This document shows positions 8,768 through 16,991 of a DNA stretch of 44,577 bases, in pieces. Below the pieces are notes generated by a model. That model was not told where the DNA came from, did not search any database, and saw only the letters and a list, made by a program, of their open reading frames with translations. The stretch is from Verrucomicrobiota bacterium (GTDB lineage Bacteria > Verrucomicrobiota > Verrucomicrobiia > JABWAM01): positions 1 through 44,577 of the forward strand of contig JAHFSY010000036.1 in the NCBI GenBank assembly GCA_023269615.1, written 5' to 3'. A program made the position numbers and the translations under genes. How positions within the stretch are numbered: position 1 is the first letter of the stretch; every line of letters starts with the position of its first letter.

Positions 8768-9478
8768 ATGAAAGAAATCTGCGATTTCGCCAATTCCCAC
8801 CTCACCTTTGAACTCGCCAACGTCAATTCCGCCCGCATCAACCTCGACGCGCGCTGCACGTGGATCGAGGGTGGGGAGGAGGAGCAATTCCTGCTGGTCT
8901 GCCCCTGCCAGGGCGAAAACATGTATGTCCCCAGAAACCTGGTCAAGGACCCTCCCTATAACTTTTTTGGCGTGTTCTCCGGCACCCAGTCCCACCTCAT
9001 CCGGGATCTTGCCGACGCCGACACGGTCATGGACACCGTGGAAAACCACAAGGGGCGCTTCGACGACATCCGCATCCATCTCGCTCCATTCAAGAATGCC
9101 GTCGAGCTCACGACCGACCAGGCGATCGTGGACGCCACGCTCCGCAACCTCCCGCTCATTGGCCGGACGGAGATCAAGTCCGACGACGGGAAAATCAGCG
9201 CGCTCATGGAATACCCGATTACGACGATGAACGTGGAGCCAGGGAAAAAAATCTGGCAGATCGATACCGGCCCCATTCTCTTCGCGGATTTCAAGTGCAA
9301 CGCCGCGCAACGCATTGAAAAACTCGTGCCCGCCTTCATCGTTTGCAACACCAGGGAGTACGCCGAACTGGCCATCCGCACGGTCGTGAAACTTCCCAAG
9401 GGCGGGTCCACACATCACTACGCCGATCCTCGCGGTGTCAAAACCAGCACAAGCCTCTACTCGGGCATGCCGCTGTGA
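8768..9478 (+). CDS. Protein of unknown family
   Basis: The 236-residue protein starts at an ATG (MKEICDFANS) and ends at a TGA 18 bp before the convergent stop of the lyase-like gene. I do not recognise it. It is soluble, acidic to neutral, without signal peptide or membrane helix, and seems rich in beta strands. Possible landmarks are CPCQGENMYVP near residue 45, IDTGPILFADF near 165-175 and GGSTHHYADPRG near 210-221; the two adjacent His and nearby Asp could bind metal. It is the only plus-strand gene among minus-strand genes here, and shares an 86-bp divergent promoter region with the enolase-superfamily gene, so the two may be co-regulated. Confidence 0.7.
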   Translation: MKEICDFANSHLTFELANVNSARINLDARCTWIEGGEEEQFLLVCPCQGENMYVPRNLVKDPPYNFFGVFSGTQSHLIRDLADADTVMDTVENHKGRFDDIRIHLAPFKNAVELTTDQAIVDATLRNLPLIGRTEIKSDDGKISALMEYPITTMNVEPGKKIWQIDTGPILFADFKCNAAQRIEKLVPAFIVCNTREYAELAIRTVVKLPKGGSTHHYADPRGVKTSTSLYSGMPL

Positions 9479-9495
9479 GAATGGACGGCAGGACA

Positions 9496-11805
9496 TCAGC
9501 GTTGGTGTTCGAAAGCCTTGAGATGGCCCAGCTCGGCCAAAGGCTTGAGGTAATTGATGTAGGTGCGATAGACCATCGCGTAAATCTTGCCCTCGACGGT
9601 CAGGGTCGCGGAATGAAAATAGGCTGAATCCAGCAGGTGTTCCATGGAGCGCAGCCCCGCCTCGATGTAGCGCTTGTCGCCCGTCATCTCGTGGGCAAAG
9701 GCCAGCGCGTCGGGCGCCATCGAGGTCTCGTACAGGACGCCGCTGCGCGACGTGTCGCGTCGAAGGCTTTCGATTGTGACGTCTACGAAATCCAGGTACC
9801 ATTTCCGGATCGGGCGGGTGTGGGCCTCGCCCTCGTGGGTCACGAGGTATTGGCGCGTTCCGAACAGGATCGAGGCGTGGTGGAATCCGAAACCGGGAAC
9901 ATCCTTCGGTGGGCCGGGACGCACTTCCATTTCGATGAGTTTGCGCGCGTACGCATCGAAGCGCTTCAGCCCGGTGGCCTCGTACGCACAGGCGAGGGTG
10001 AGGATGCTCCACCCAATCTCGCGATCGATGCCACCGCAGATTTTCTGCATCGTCGGGTCCTCCATGTTTTCAATCGTCTTGTCCCCAAGCCCGATGATCA
10101 CGTCCAGCGCGTCGGGATCGCCCGTGAGCATGTAATATTGCGCGAGCCCCTGCGTCCAGAAATGCGAGGGGTAGGCGCCCGTGGTGGTGTGACGCTCGCT
10201 GTGGGCCGGCTGCGCCCGGTGATGCCAGCGATGGTCCGAGTAATGCATGAAGTCCACATCCACGGTGTGACGCGCCCACCAGCGAAGCCGCTGAAAGAAG
10301 GAGGGGGCGCCCGTGCGCAGATACTCGGTGCCAAGGACATAAATCACGTCGTACTCGTTGTTGAGCCACACGGGCTCAAAATCGTCCAGGTTGTTCAAGG
10401 CGTGGGCCTGATTGTGCGGACCGGTCGAAAAGTAACGCGCGCCACCATCTTCGGAACGCACGCGGCGGATCCGGTTGCCGATGGAGATGTAAGATTTCTG
10501 ATAACCGTGCTGTGGAATGTCGCCCAGGTCGAAGAAGGTGGCGATGGAATGGACGCAGTTGCCCATGCTCTCCAGCCAGTTCTCGAAACGGGGATGGAGC
10601 CCGGGTTGATGGGGAAGAACGCGGCCCTGGTCGAAAAAATTTGCGCGTGCATACGAGGTCTGGGGAATCGTCGCCCGCCAGACATCTCGCAGTTGGGCGA
10701 TGGCCGCGTTGTCGGATGGAACGCCCCGGTCGGAGAGCGCCACGCGGACGGTGACTTCCCGGCTGCGACCTTGTTGCAGGCTCAGCGTCTTCGCCCACGA
10801 CGGCCAGATGCCGAACCGCGCCGTGGCACCTTCGAGCGCGAGGGATTTCGGACGCATCAGGTTGAAGTCATCCATCTCCACCTGCATGCAGCGTCTGCCA
10901 TCGGAAATCGCCGCCCAGTTGTCCACGCGGTCGCATGGGGGATTCAGATAGAACGGATATTCGTGGGAGTCTCCCAGCGCCTCGTAATTGCGCACGTAGG
11001 CCGCGGCGCGCGTGTCATCCACCGCCACGTCGAAGGATTGGGACGTGGTGACCACCCGTCCGAGCGTGGAGTACAGGCCGTAGCTCAACTGGTAGAGCGA
11101 GTGTTGCGGCTTGTTCGCCGAAGCAAGATGAAGTTCAAAGTCGAGCGATTGCACGTCATGAAAATCCGCGCCGCGCTCCATGTTGTGAAAGGCATAAGCG
11201 AGCGAGAATCCCTCGACGCCCGCGAGGAACTCAAATCGGAGACGAAAATTGAGAAAGGATTTTTTTTCGAGCGCGCATCTCCCTTTCAGCGCGATCACGG
11301 TGCGCAATGGCCCCGCGACCTCCACGTGCGTGGTCACGCGATCGAATGCGGTTGCGGTGTAAGCAATGCCCTTTCCATCTACCACGCGGACTTCGATGCC
11401 CTTGGGCCCGATCATTTCCTCCCTGCCGAGCCGGATGGATTCGACCAGTCCCCGACCGCCGATCTTCGCGACGAGCCGTCCGGTGGTGACGAGAATCCTG
11501 CCGCCTGTGGATTTGGAAATCCGGATGGCTTCCTTCGCTCGCGGTGTTTTGTTGGGGCCTCCAACCGTCGCCACATGCTCGCCGCCGGTGGAGGGGAAGG
11601 TCAGGTGAAGCATCCGGGCCGAGCCATCATGCCAGCGGGTGAGCGGCTCGACTTGCGAAGGCACGGGGCGGCCGCGGGCATTGTGGACGCTGACGGACGG
11701 GACCTTCTTGAACATGCCCCGGGGGAGTGGAAGCGAGATGCGCGCGTACTGGATTTTCCGCGTGTCTGCGGCTGGCGTCACTGAAATCGGAATCTGGAGG
11801 GGCAT
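9496..11805 (-). CDS. Exo-rhamnogalacturonan-lyase-like protein (PcRGLX/YetA-like, PL26-type architecture)
   Basis: The 769-residue protein has no signal peptide (MPLQIPISVTPAADTR). Its layout fits the PcRGLX-like three-domain family: an N-terminal RIFT-type barrel (~1-85), a central beta-sandwich (~90-360) and a C-terminal alpha/alpha toroid (~370-769). Supporting stretches are GRRCMQVEMDDFNLMRP, FGIWPSWAKTL and the His-rich YSDHRWHHRAQPAHSERH segment in the toroid. Family members act on rhamnogalacturonan oligosaccharides, but many relatives are uncharacterised, so the specificity is tentative. It is the last gene of module B, 119 bp after the BNR gene, with a palindromic element in the gap. 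No Shine-Dalgarno site is visible before the ATG. Confidence 0.65.
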   Translation of the reverse strand: MPLQIPISVTPAADTRKIQYARISLPLPRGMFKKVPSVSVHNARGRPVPSQVEPLTRWHDGSARMLHLTFPSTGGEHVATVGGPNKTPRAKEAIRISKSTGGRILVTTGRLVAKIGGRGLVESIRLGREEMIGPKGIEVRVVDGKGIAYTATAFDRVTTHVEVAGPLRTVIALKGRCALEKKSFLNFRLRFEFLAGVEGFSLAYAFHNMERGADFHDVQSLDFELHLASANKPQHSLYQLSYGLYSTLGRVVTTSQSFDVAVDDTRAAAYVRNYEALGDSHEYPFYLNPPCDRVDNWAAISDGRRCMQVEMDDFNLMRPKSLALEGATARFGIWPSWAKTLSLQQGRSREVTVRVALSDRGVPSDNAAIAQLRDVWRATIPQTSYARANFFDQGRVLPHQPGLHPRFENWLESMGNCVHSIATFFDLGDIPQHGYQKSYISIGNRIRRVRSEDGGARYFSTGPHNQAHALNNLDDFEPVWLNNEYDVIYVLGTEYLRTGAPSFFQRLRWWARHTVDVDFMHYSDHRWHHRAQPAHSERHTTTGAYPSHFWTQGLAQYYMLTGDPDALDVIIGLGDKTIENMEDPTMQKICGGIDREIGWSILTLACAYEATGLKRFDAYARKLIEMEVRPGPPKDVPGFGFHHASILFGTRQYLVTHEGEAHTRPIRKWYLDFVDVTIESLRRDTSRSGVLYETSMAPDALAFAHEMTGDKRYIEAGLRSMEHLLDSAYFHSATLTVEGKIYAMVYRTYINYLKPLAELGHLKAFEHQR

Positions 11806-11836
11806 GGGCGTTCGGGGGTTGGGCTGGCCTGCTGGT

Positions 11837-11898
11837 GGTAGGGCGCGACCGCCGGGCGCGCCGCTGCGGAGCGGACGGCCCGGCGGTCCGTCCCTACC
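11837..11898. repeat. Palindromic element copy B (family I core, decayed outer arms)
   Basis: The core from GGTAGGGCGCGACC to GGTCCGTCCCTACC matches the inner palindrome of copy A. The right flank (11899-11922) still resembles the outer arm of copy C; the left outer arm is not recognisable. It lies 31 bp upstream of the lyase-like ATG (minus strand). Confidence 0.8.
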
Positions 11899-11924
11899 TC
11901 AAATTGGAAATTTCTTGGGCACTT

Positions 11925-13094
11925 TTATTGGTGTTTTACGGTCACGATGCGGCTTGCAACGTAACGCAGGGGAACCAACCAGAAACCGATGTCGTACACA
12001 ACCAGCAACCGTCCCTTCGCAATCTCCCGCACCGTGGTGTAATAAGTGGAAATCGGATCGGCATATGGCTCGAATGGAAATGACGTCAGGTCGCTCCACG
12101 TCTCGCCATGGTCTTTGCTGAACACGATGTAGTTGCAGGCGCGGGGGGGAAGTTTGCCCTTGTATTGATCGGCATGACCCCAGCCTTTGCAACGCCAGCC
12201 CGACGCGCAGACCAGGGTGCCATCGGACATCTCGAGAAGGTCAGGGTCCACGCCACAAAACTCCAGCTTGCGGGGTGGCGACCACGTTTTTCCCTCGTCG
12301 TCGCTCACGCATTGGTACAACGGGCATTCAATGCTTCCGGTGCGCATGATGCAGAGAAGTCGTCCGGCCTTCGGGCCCTTTGTGAGACGGATCATCACCG
12401 GCTCGTCAAAGCCTTCCTCTCCGATGGACGGACCCACGGCGACCGTGGACACGTACTTCCAATTCCTTCCCGAGTCGGATGATCGGATCAAAACGGTCCG
12501 GAATTTGCACATTTTTGTCTGGTACGGACAGGGCGTGTCGTCGCCCTTGAACCAGCAGTAGATCACCGCGAGGAGATCGCCCGAAGGCAGTTGCAGGACG
12601 GAACGGTGGAATGTCAGCCCGGAGTAGGGAGCCCCTGCATCATCAAACCCGCCGCGTGCCTCGGGCAGGTGGATGTTGAAATCCATCGGGCCATCAAATG
12701 TCTCGCAGTCATCGCCCGATTCCCACAAGCGGCCGGTGAAGTTTCCTTCGGGCGTTGGGCCATCCGCGATCCAGTCGAACATGAGGATGCGCCCGTCCTT
12801 TAATTCCACCGTCGCGCCCTCGATGGTCGGGCCTTCACCCTGCTCCGGCTTGGGTTTCCAAAGTTTCCATGTGGCGCCGCGGTCGCGCGAGATCACGTTG
12901 CCGGGCAGGCCGGGAAAACGGTTCCTGGCAGGACTCACATAGCCCGGCGGAAAACTGAGTTGCGACTGGTTGAAAAGCGTTCCCTTCGAGGACTGAAACA
13001 TGAAGGGCTGGATCGCATCGGTGTGGACAATCCGCTCGGGGCCGACTTTGACGCGGAGAGCGGATGCCCCTGGCTTTCGCGATGTCTTTTTCAT
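11925..13094 (-). CDS. BNR/Asp-box sialidase-like protein (module B)
   Basis: The 389-residue protein has Asp-box motifs SRDRGATW, SSDSGRNW, SDDEGKTW and SKDHGETW spread over the chain, as in a six-bladed sialidase-type propeller. It starts MKKTSRKPGAS at 13094; the frame continues upstream only through a palindromic repeat, so the longer form (to 13202) is rejected. No signal peptide is seen. It is a clear paralogue of 16992-18212: both share IQPF at the start, a GFDD motif, GEEGFDE or EEGFDE, and KLE(F/L)CGVDP. Sialidase-like propellers cleave or bind terminal sugars; the substrate here is unknown. It lies between the alpha/alpha-barrel gene and the lyase-like gene. Confidence 0.8.
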   Translation of the reverse strand: MKKTSRKPGASALRVKVGPERIVHTDAIQPFMFQSSKGTLFNQSQLSFPPGYVSPARNRFPGLPGNVISRDRGATWKLWKPKPEQGEGPTIEGATVELKDGRILMFDWIADGPTPEGNFTGRLWESGDDCETFDGPMDFNIHLPEARGGFDDAGAPYSGLTFHRSVLQLPSGDLLAVIYCWFKGDDTPCPYQTKMCKFRTVLIRSSDSGRNWKYVSTVAVGPSIGEEGFDEPVMIRLTKGPKAGRLLCIMRTGSIECPLYQCVSDDEGKTWSPPRKLEFCGVDPDLLEMSDGTLVCASGWRCKGWGHADQYKGKLPPRACNYIVFSKDHGETWSDLTSFPFEPYADPISTYYTTVREIAKGRLLVVYDIGFWLVPLRYVASRIVTVKHQ

Positions 13095-13108
13095 TGTGGT
13101 TTGTCCGA

Positions 13109-13210
13109 GGTAGGGCGCGATCGCCGAGCGCGCCGTAGGGATGGAATTCATCATGAACCCTCCTCCCTGCCCGCAACCACCCGCGGCGCGCTCGGCGAGC
13201 ACGCCCTACC
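13109..13210. repeat. Palindromic element copy E (family II)
   Basis: Arms of about 27 bp: GGTAGGGCGCGATCGCCGAG... (13109-13135) and ...CTCGGCGAGCACGCCCTACC (13184-13210) are near-perfect complements around a 48-bp loop. It starts 14 bp upstream of the BNR ATG at 13094 and fills most of the gap to the next gene. Copy F at 22854-22954 has the same arms. Confidence 0.85.
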
Positions 13211-13233
13211 AGGAAGGGCGGATGAGAAGATAA

Positions 13234-14802
13234 TCAATATCGTGGAATCAAATCAAAGTTCTTTGTGCCGGGATGCGCCAGCTTTTTATGCAGCCGCGCA
13301 AAACGCAACAGGGCCCAGCTCGCCCACGCGTTCGCGCCGAACCAGTTTTCGTCGAAGGGCGGTGGCTTGAGAATCCGGTCCGGCGCCATCGTATGATACC
13401 GTCCATCCTCCGCCTGAAATTCCGTGATCGCATCCGCCGCTGCCAGCGCGCGCTGCCAGTACGCCTTCCTGCCCGTCACCTGGTAAAGGGGAATCAGCGC
13501 GTCCATCCAGTTTGCCGTATGCGGCTCCATGGGATGCGGGCATGCGAATTGCTCGAACACCGAGGGCAGGGGAGGGTTGTTGTGAAGAGAATCGTCCTGC
13601 CCATACACCACGAACTGGTCCTCCACCCAGTCATGCACGCGTTCTGCGGTTCGCACGAAGGTGGAGTCCTCGGGAGCATGACGGCAGAGATACCGGATGG
13701 TCTGCAACGCCTCGATGTTGGAAAGATTGGCGAAGGCGCTCTTTGCCATGACGTCCTCGAAGGAGCCATCCCACTGGTGCGTCCGCACGGGGTTTTCAAG
13801 CATCCAGGCGATGGCGCGATGGCGGCCCCGTGCGAACTGCGCCCGTTGCTTTCCTGACACAACCAGCTCGATGGCGTCGAACAAGGTGGCGATGATGATC
13901 GCGCCAGTGCAGAATCCCGCCGTCGCCTTGCCCGTTTTTGGATCCACGCGCATGGGCATGCTTCCGTCGCGCCGCTGGAATTTCAAGAGGGTGGTCGCGA
14001 TATGCAGCGCGTGATCCCGAAACGCGCGGCTGCCGGTCGCCCGGGCGAGGTCGAGCAGTGCCAATGCCGAGTACGCCGAGCGGATGATGGTGTAATTGCG
14101 GCCCTCGGTGCTCGCCCCAAATTTCCCGAGCCCGATGCTGGAACAGGGCATGGAGGCGCATGCGTACGAGGCGGGCCAGGAGAATTTTTTCAGAAGTTTT
14201 CCAAAGAGAACCGCCTGCCGCATCGCCTCACGCTTCATCCGGGGGTCGCGGCCATGACGCGCGTATTCCAGAAAAAGAAAAATGAAGAACGGGTAATGTC
14301 CTGCGGGAAACTGGGCCTCCTTCAGGAATTTTCCATTCATGTAACAGCAGTGCCACGCGTAGACAGGGAGTTTTGGATCGTAGTTGGACGCAACGGCCCA
14401 GCGGGGAACGGTTTCGCCGGGTGCAAGCGGAAGCTTCGGCGGCCTTGCATTGAAGAGAAAGCGCACATTGCGCTCGCCGCTTTCCCTCCAGTTGGCGTGC
14501 CTGGTGTGCGGACGGAAGCGGGCGTCCGCCTTTGCAAATTTGCGGGGAAACGTGCAGTCAAGCGAGCGCCCGCGGGCGTCCAGGGCCGTCACCATCCATC
14601 GGATCTCGTCGAGGGGAAGGCGTCCCCAGCAAAATGAGAAATCAGCGCGCGGGTTGCGCGAATCAAGCGCGTACCTGGATTCGGAGTGGCGCGGGGAAAC
14701 CACCACGCGGTAACGGCTGGCACGGGGAACGGGTTTCCATTCGAAGAGGGGGGCATTTTGGAAGCGCGGTGAGTTCTGGTTCCAGCTGGTGAGTGTGATC
14801 AT
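13234..14802 (-). CDS. Alpha/alpha-barrel protein with N-terminal Fn3-like domain, putative glycan-active enzyme
   Basis: The 522-residue protein begins MITLTSWNQ without a signal peptide. Residues ~15-85 look like a fibronectin-III-like domain (PLFEWKPVPRASRYRVVV). The remainder is helical, with repeated hydrophobic helices and aromatic/His-rich loops (YAWHCCYMNG, EPHTANWMDA, DENWFGANAWASWALL), as in (alpha/alpha)6-barrel hydrolases and lyases acting on uronides. No precise family is recognised. It is the second gene of module B, 71 bp after the pseudopilin, and precedes the BNR gene. Glycan breakdown is inferred from fold and context only. Confidence 0.65.
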   Translation of the reverse strand: MITLTSWNQNSPRFQNAPLFEWKPVPRASRYRVVVSPRHSESRYALDSRNPRADFSFCWGRLPLDEIRWMVTALDARGRSLDCTFPRKFAKADARFRPHTRHANWRESGERNVRFLFNARPPKLPLAPGETVPRWAVASNYDPKLPVYAWHCCYMNGKFLKEAQFPAGHYPFFIFLFLEYARHGRDPRMKREAMRQAVLFGKLLKKFSWPASYACASMPCSSIGLGKFGASTEGRNYTIIRSAYSALALLDLARATGSRAFRDHALHIATTLLKFQRRDGSMPMRVDPKTGKATAGFCTGAIIIATLFDAIELVVSGKQRAQFARGRHRAIAWMLENPVRTHQWDGSFEDVMAKSAFANLSNIEALQTIRYLCRHAPEDSTFVRTAERVHDWVEDQFVVYGQDDSLHNNPPLPSVFEQFACPHPMEPHTANWMDALIPLYQVTGRKAYWQRALAAADAITEFQAEDGRYHTMAPDRILKPPPFDENWFGANAWASWALLRFARLHKKLAHPGTKNFDLIPRY

Positions 14803-14873
14803 GAGGCTTGGGGGGCAGGGTGTGCAGGAAACCGATCATGGGTAGCCGGCCAGGATTGCGGCGGTGGATGGAT

Positions 14874-15758
14874 TCAATTGGGCAGCGCGTACGCTTTGAA
14901 GCCGGGATACAAAGACTCGCTGGACCAATTGACTTCCTGCACGCCGTTGTTCGTCTGGCCGTAATAACCCGTTGGCCAAGGGTACTTGCATGCGGCCACA
15001 TGGCCATCCACGAACGCCACGTTGGTCTTGGCTCGATGTCGCCCGGTAATTTGCCATTGGGAAACGTATCCAATGACAGGCCAATTGCACGCATCCGCAA
15101 TCAGAATGACTTTTTCAGCATTCAGAACGCCTCCTCGCTTCAATCCAGGCACCGCCGGAGGTCCCCATCCTGAAGAGTTGAAGATATTCAGGTTTGCGCC
15201 GTAATCGGTCCAGACCCCGGCGCTCTGGTACGCAGGTCCGCCCGGCTCTGTGTAAAGCCCCCTTGTGGTCGGGCAGATGAAGGGGTTCTGGTAGATCGAG
15301 GTGTCTCGGTCGCCGGTAGCCATCCATTGGTCATATTTCCGAACCTGACTGAAGCCAAAATTTCGGATTTCGCATTGGAAAGGAAGCGGGTTCAACACGT
15401 CGAATGCCGCGTCTGTTGAAAGACGGTTTTGTTCAATGGAACCCTTTACCTTGGCCATGTAATGAACCAGGTACATGGACCAGGTGTTGTAATAACCACT
15501 GGTTGAGACATCTGCGGAAGGCGGAAACATGTCATTGTATTCGTTGGCATAAATATGCGCCGCCAGGGAGAGTTGCTTCAGGTTGTTGATGCAGACGACT
15601 GAATTGGCGGACTCCCGCGCACTGCGGATGGCTGGCAGCAGGAGGGCGGCCAGAATGCTGATGATGGCAACAACAACCAGAAGCTCGACCAGCGTGAATG
15701 CCCACCCTGATCGACGGGAGCGGCATGCGCGAAAGCGTTTTCCGAAAAACGAATTCAT
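14874..15758 (-). CDS. Type II secretion-like pseudopilin (DUF1559-like, H-X9-DG)
   Basis: The 294-residue protein has a basic leader ([14 protein letters not shown]), predicted cleavage before F21, E25 at mature position 5 and a hydrophobic helix to about residue 42. The C-terminal part has the canonical PVC motif [15 protein letters not shown], in which His is followed by nine residues and then DG. The ATG at 15758 is the only start that gives a proper prepilin leader; the frame remains open further upstream over the AraC gene as an antisense shadow. It is 100 bp from the divergent AraC start, so this regulator probably controls it. It is paralogous to the pilin at 5171-5983, sharing NNLKQL-LAAH-YA-EY. 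A surface or periplasmic substrate-binding role is inferred. Confidence 0.92.
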   Translation of the reverse strand: MNSFFGKRFRACRSRRSGWAFTLVELLVVVAIISILAALLLPAIRSARESANSVVCINNLKQLSLAAHIYANEYNDMFPPSADVSTSGYYNTWSMYLVHYMAKVKGSIEQNRLSTDAAFDVLNPLPFQCEIRNFGFSQVRKYDQWMATGDRDTSIYQNPFICPTTRGLYTEPGGPAYQSAGVWTDYGANLNIFNSSGWGPPAVPGLKRGGVLNAEKVILIADACNWPVIGYVSQWQITGRHRAKTNVAFVDGHVAACKYPWPTGYYGQTNNGVQEVNWSSESLYPGFKAYALPN

Positions 15759-15857
15759 TGGCTGAATATTAGCCTGAAAACCATCCCGGGGGAATAAAGA
15801 ACCTTGCTGTGAAATATGTCTTTTCTCAACCAGTGAATTTCGTACACTGTTTTTATC
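15759..15857. promoter_or_regulatory. Divergent promoter region of AraC regulator and pseudopilin operon
   Basis: This 99-bp A/T-enriched spacer must hold promoters for both genes. A short inverted repeat CAGTG...CACTG (about 15833-15849) lies just upstream of the araC start. No convincing -35/-10 pair was identified. Confidence 0.4.
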
Positions 15858-16718
15858 ATGACAAAGCCCCTGGAGCCACCTGTCGAGACGCCGTTTTTCG
15901 AGACCGGCCTCAAGCTTGACATCCGGATGCAAAATTGCGGGCGTTATCCCTGCGCGCCTTCCTGGGCCATTCCCCCCATGCGCGTACAGGCTGGGATGGT
16001 GAGTTTTTTCTTTGTTGAAAAAAATGGATGCTGGGTGGTGGTCAACGGCCGCCGCGAGGTGTTGAAAGCGGGCGACCTGCTGGTGGTGCGCAGCCGGGAT
16101 GAACTGGAGATGGGGCATGATGCCGCCCTCCCGCTCACGGCGCTCAACATGATGATTTCGGTGGGGCAGCCCGGCGTCTCCAACGTGCTTCTCGACCGGA
16201 AATTTCCGCGCCGCCACCGGGTCAGGTCCCCGAGGGAACTGGTGGCGCGGTTCGAGGCGATTTTTGCGGCGATCCAGAGGCCGGTGGAGACCCGGGGCTG
16301 GGCGATTGCCGGCTCGCTTCTGCAGTGCCTCGCCTACCTGGTGGAGGAGACACGGGCGCCGCTGGGCCCGCACCATGCGATTGAGGACACGGCGGTGGAC
16401 AAGATCCTCGCCGCCCAGCATTGGGCACTCCAGCGGTTGAACTCGCGGATCGTGCTCGCGGAGTGGGCGCGCGTGGTGAAACTGCACCCCGTTTATTTCG
16501 AGCGCATCTTCAAGCGCGCCACCGGCCTGACGCCGAAACTCTGGCTCCAGGAGCACCGCCTGGACACGGCGCGCCAGTATCTGTGCGGAACCGGCAAAAG
16601 CATCTCGGAAATTTCAGACCTGCTCGGCTACACCAACCAGTTTTATTTCTCTCGCGTCTTCCGCAAGCATTTCAAGAAATCCCCCTCGCAGTACCGCCGG
16701 TCGGGGATGGTGTTTTGA
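15858..16718 (+). CDS. AraC-family transcriptional regulator
   Basis: The 286-residue protein has a cupin-like N-terminal sensing domain (~30-100, with [16 protein letters not shown]) and a C-terminal AraC DNA-binding domain with two helix-turn-helix units at ~199-220 and ~247-268. The end shows the family signature [21 protein letters not shown]...KSPSQYRR. It acts in the cytoplasm, probably as an activator that responds to a carbohydrate. It is divergent from the pseudopilin-enzyme operon of module B and precedes the BNR/DUF6259 pair of module C by 273 bp, so it could govern either or both. Confidence 0.92.
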   Translation: MTKPLEPPVETPFFETGLKLDIRMQNCGRYPCAPSWAIPPMRVQAGMVSFFFVEKNGCWVVVNGRREVLKAGDLLVVRSRDELEMGHDAALPLTALNMMISVGQPGVSNVLLDRKFPRRHRVRSPRELVARFEAIFAAIQRPVETRGWAIAGSLLQCLAYLVEETRAPLGPHHAIEDTAVDKILAAQHWALQRLNSRIVLAEWARVVKLHPVYFERIFKRATGLTPKLWLQEHRLDTARQYLCGTGKSISEISDLLGYTNQFYFSRVFRKHFKKSPSQYRRSGMVF

Positions 16719-16746
16719 GATTTTTCCGTCTGGGGATCTCTCGGAA

Positions 16747-16889
16747 CTCCGTGTCCTCCGTGCCTCCGTGGTTTAATTTTCGCGCTTCCCCAGAACTGGT
16801 GGGAGCAGACAGCGGGAACGTCCAACATCGAACGTCCAACGTCGAAGGCGACGGAAGGGGAAAACCACGGAGGCACGGAGAACGCGGAG
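16747..16889. repeat. Composite inverted repeat with CCTCCGTGCCTCCGTGG arms
   Basis: The left arm (16747-16774, containing CCTCCGTGCCTCCGTGGTTT) and right arm (16862-16889, containing AAACCACGGAGGCACGGAG) are inverted over about 20 bp. Between them, at 16817-16846, a short direct repeat AACGTCCAAC/ATCGAACGTCCAAC occurs. It occupies the araC to BNR gap and codes for nothing recognisable. Confidence 0.75.
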
Positions 16890-16978
16890 GAGGAGCAGGA
16901 ATAGACGGGCTGGATTAATTGTTGGAAGCTATGGGCTTGACTTCAAAGCTCATCTCTTGCAATTGCACGATCTTACCT

Positions 16979-16983
16979 GGAGG
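16979..16983 (+). promoter_or_regulatory. Shine-Dalgarno site GGAGG of the BNR gene
   Basis: GGAGG lies 8 nt before the ATG at 16992, one of the few clear ribosome binding sites in the window, and fixes that start. Confidence 0.75.
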
Positions 16984-16991
16984 ACTTCATC

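Noticed and set aside
15759..16556. Upstream extension of the module B pseudopilin frame (to 16556)
   Set aside because: It lies antisense to the AraC gene and would destroy the prepilin leader, which needs to be close to the start.
16817..16846. Short direct repeats as a CRISPR remnant
   Set aside because: Only two imperfect copies of about 10 bp with no regular spacers, and no cas genes nearby.
16937..16965. Promoter with TTGACT upstream of the module C BNR gene
   Set aside because: At 16-18 bp spacing the -10 candidates (GCAATT, CAATTG, AATTGC) do not resemble TATAAT.
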